Origin: Sulfurimonas sp. | GTDB taxonomy: Bacteria; Campylobacterota; Campylobacteria; Campylobacterales; Sulfurimonadaceae | Reading direction: 5' to 3' | DNA length: 5,709 nt | Assembly: GCA_027063585.1 (NCBI GenBank) | Contig: JAMORM010000106.1 | Location: forward strand, 1 to 5,709 | Program-made: the position numbers and the translations under genes | Notes under the pieces: model-generated | What the model was told of the DNA's origin: nothing | The model's database searches: none | Seen by the model: only the letters and a program-made list of their open reading frames with translations | Part shown: piece by piece, positions 4,904 through 5,709 of the stretch | Layout: each line of letters begins with the position of its first letter | Numbering within the stretch: the first letter of the stretch is position 1

Positions 4904-5709
4904 TATGCGGTTCCTCTGATTTGGTAGGTAATGTCACCGGCACCAAAACCGATAATAAGTCCTTTATCAAGTGTTTCTAAGTCTTTGTCGTCTTTTATAA
5001 CTGTTATGGTATTGTTAGCGCGTGAGATTTTATCTGCCATTGTAAGGTTATAGTCTTTAAAGCTCTCTTTGAAATCTATATCACGCGGTGTCTCTCCGGC
5101 GGACCAAACAGGTAAAATTATGAGTTCGGCTGCTCCGTCAAAACATTTTATAAATTCTTCTAAATTATCAATGGTTCTTGAGTATTTGTGTGGTTGCCAA
5201 ATAGCTGTAATCTTGTCAAAACCTTTGAGCAAGGCATACTCTTTGAGCGATTCAAAAGTGGCTTTTATTTCGGTAGGGTGATGACCGTAGTCATCAATAA
5301 TGACGCTGTCATGCTCAAAACCGACAATATCAAAACGTTTTTTAATCCCTTTAAAGTTTAAAATATTTTTTCGTATATCTTCAATACACATAGACTCATG
5401 GGCTGCAAGTATAGCAAGGGCAGCGTCAATGGCAATGTGTTTGCCGAATCCCCAAACATCAAAACTGCCAAAATCACGAAATGTAAACCGTGTATGCGGT
5501 TCATTGTTAATGAGTACAAATTCAATGTCTTGAATATCTCTGCTCGGATAAAGCCATTCGGCATCCACCTTATCAACAAGGGTAGATAAAAAAGGGTCTT
5601 CTGCATTGAGAACTTTATGCGTAGCAAGATTTATAAAAGTTTTGTAAGAGTCATAAAATCTTTCATAATTATAATCATAATACTCCATATGTTCGGGTTC
5701 TGCATTGAT
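4903..5709 (-). CDS. murC: UDP-N-acetylmuramate--L-alanine ligase, N-terminus cut by window edge
   Basis: The frame is open from the right edge to the TAA at 4905-4903, giving 268 residues. The ATG at 5688 is internal: the seven codons before it read INAEPEH and belong to the conserved EPEHMEYYD segment. MurC is usually about 430-440 residues, so roughly the first 170 are missing, including the Rossmann domain and the ATP P-loop. Counting from that internal Met, the visible parts are GKHIAIDAALAILAA at 82-96 (end of the central ATPase domain), KKRFDIVG at 116-123, DDYGHHPTEI at 132-141, QPHKYSRT at 165-172, SAGE at 196-199 and GAGDI at 249-253. These are ligase C-terminal domain motifs specific to MurC. 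The enzyme adds L-Ala to UDP-MurNAc in the cytoplasm, the first step of peptidoglycan stem-peptide synthesis. Downstream it is coupled to a small membrane protein by a one-base overlap. Confidence 0.96.
   Translation of the reverse strand: MNAEPEHMEYYDYNYERFYDSYKTFINLATHKVLNAEDPFLSTLVDKVDAEWLYPSRDIQDIEFVLINNEPHTRFTFRDFGSFDVWGFGKHIAIDAALAILAAHESMCIEDIRKNILNFKGIKKRFDIVGFEHDSVIIDDYGHHPTEIKATFESLKEYALLKGFDKITAIWQPHKYSRTIDNLEEFIKCFDGAAELIILPVWSAGETPRDIDFKESFKDYNLTMADKISRANNTITVIKDDKDLETLDKGLIIGFGAGDITYQIRGTA
4912..4917 (-). promoter_or_regulatory. Shine-Dalgarno site for the small membrane protein, inside murC
   Basis: AGAGGA on the minus strand, eight bases before the ATG at 4903, lies within the last codons of murC. 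It supports the overlapping start and reinitiation after murC. Confidence 0.7.

Noticed and set aside
4713..4970. Open frame across the murC / membrane protein junction
   Set aside because: It overlaps two well-supported genes in another frame and has no recognisable domain.
5686..5688. ATG at 5688 as the true murC start
   Set aside because: The frame continues upstream to the window edge with the conserved EPEH residues just before this Met, and the protein would lack its first two-fifths.

Overview
The window looks like part of a Campylobacterota chromosome, probably Sulfurimonas-like. The DNA is AT-rich, the MurC and MutS2 proteins have the sequence style of that phylum, and a MurC - small membrane protein - MutS2 order fits it. 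The taxonomic call is inference from family resemblance; no search was run.

Nearly everything is coded on the minus strand, so the operon reads from right to left. At 5709-4903 is the C-terminal two-thirds of MurC, the UDP-N-acetylmuramate--L-alanine ligase, cut by the window edge. Its stop codon overlaps the start of a 109-residue two-helix membrane protein of unknown function (4903-4574). Then come a small plus-strand XRE/HTH regulator gene (about 4330-4566), convergent with the membrane protein gene, and a dense array of short hairpin repeats (about 4056-4330). The minus-strand genes resume with mutS2 (3962-1743), which overlaps by one base a BaiN/HI0933-type FAD oxidoreductase gene (1743-556). 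After 37 bases and a strong Shine-Dalgarno sequence comes a LemA-family gene (518 to the left edge, lacking its last few codons).

The housekeeping genes are ordinary. The least ordinary part is the 337-base gene-free stretch between mutS2 and the regulator. It holds six copies of one hairpin unit: GGAA, an 8-bp stem, a 2-base loop, and the return arm. The stem sequences differ between copies but stay base-paired, which is compensatory change. The units are arranged as two successive modules of plus, minus, plus orientation, about 142-146 bases apart. This matches the architecture of REP/BIME elements mobilised by REP-associated tyrosine transposases (RAYT), with GGAA where classical REPs carry GTAG/GTGG. 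No transposase gene is visible here. The last unit runs into the 5' end of the regulator gene, and a good extended -10 promoter for mutS2 lies just beyond the other end of the array. Array plus regulator therefore look like an insertion that separates mutS2 from the murC part of the cluster.

A second signal is the 10-bp palindrome TTACATGTAA, present five times in the window. Four copies are in the oxidoreductase gene, always in the same frame as Leu-His-Val codons, and one is in the small membrane protein gene in a different frame. Far less than one copy is expected by chance, which suggests a genome-wide iterated palindrome similar in kind to cyanobacterial HIP1.
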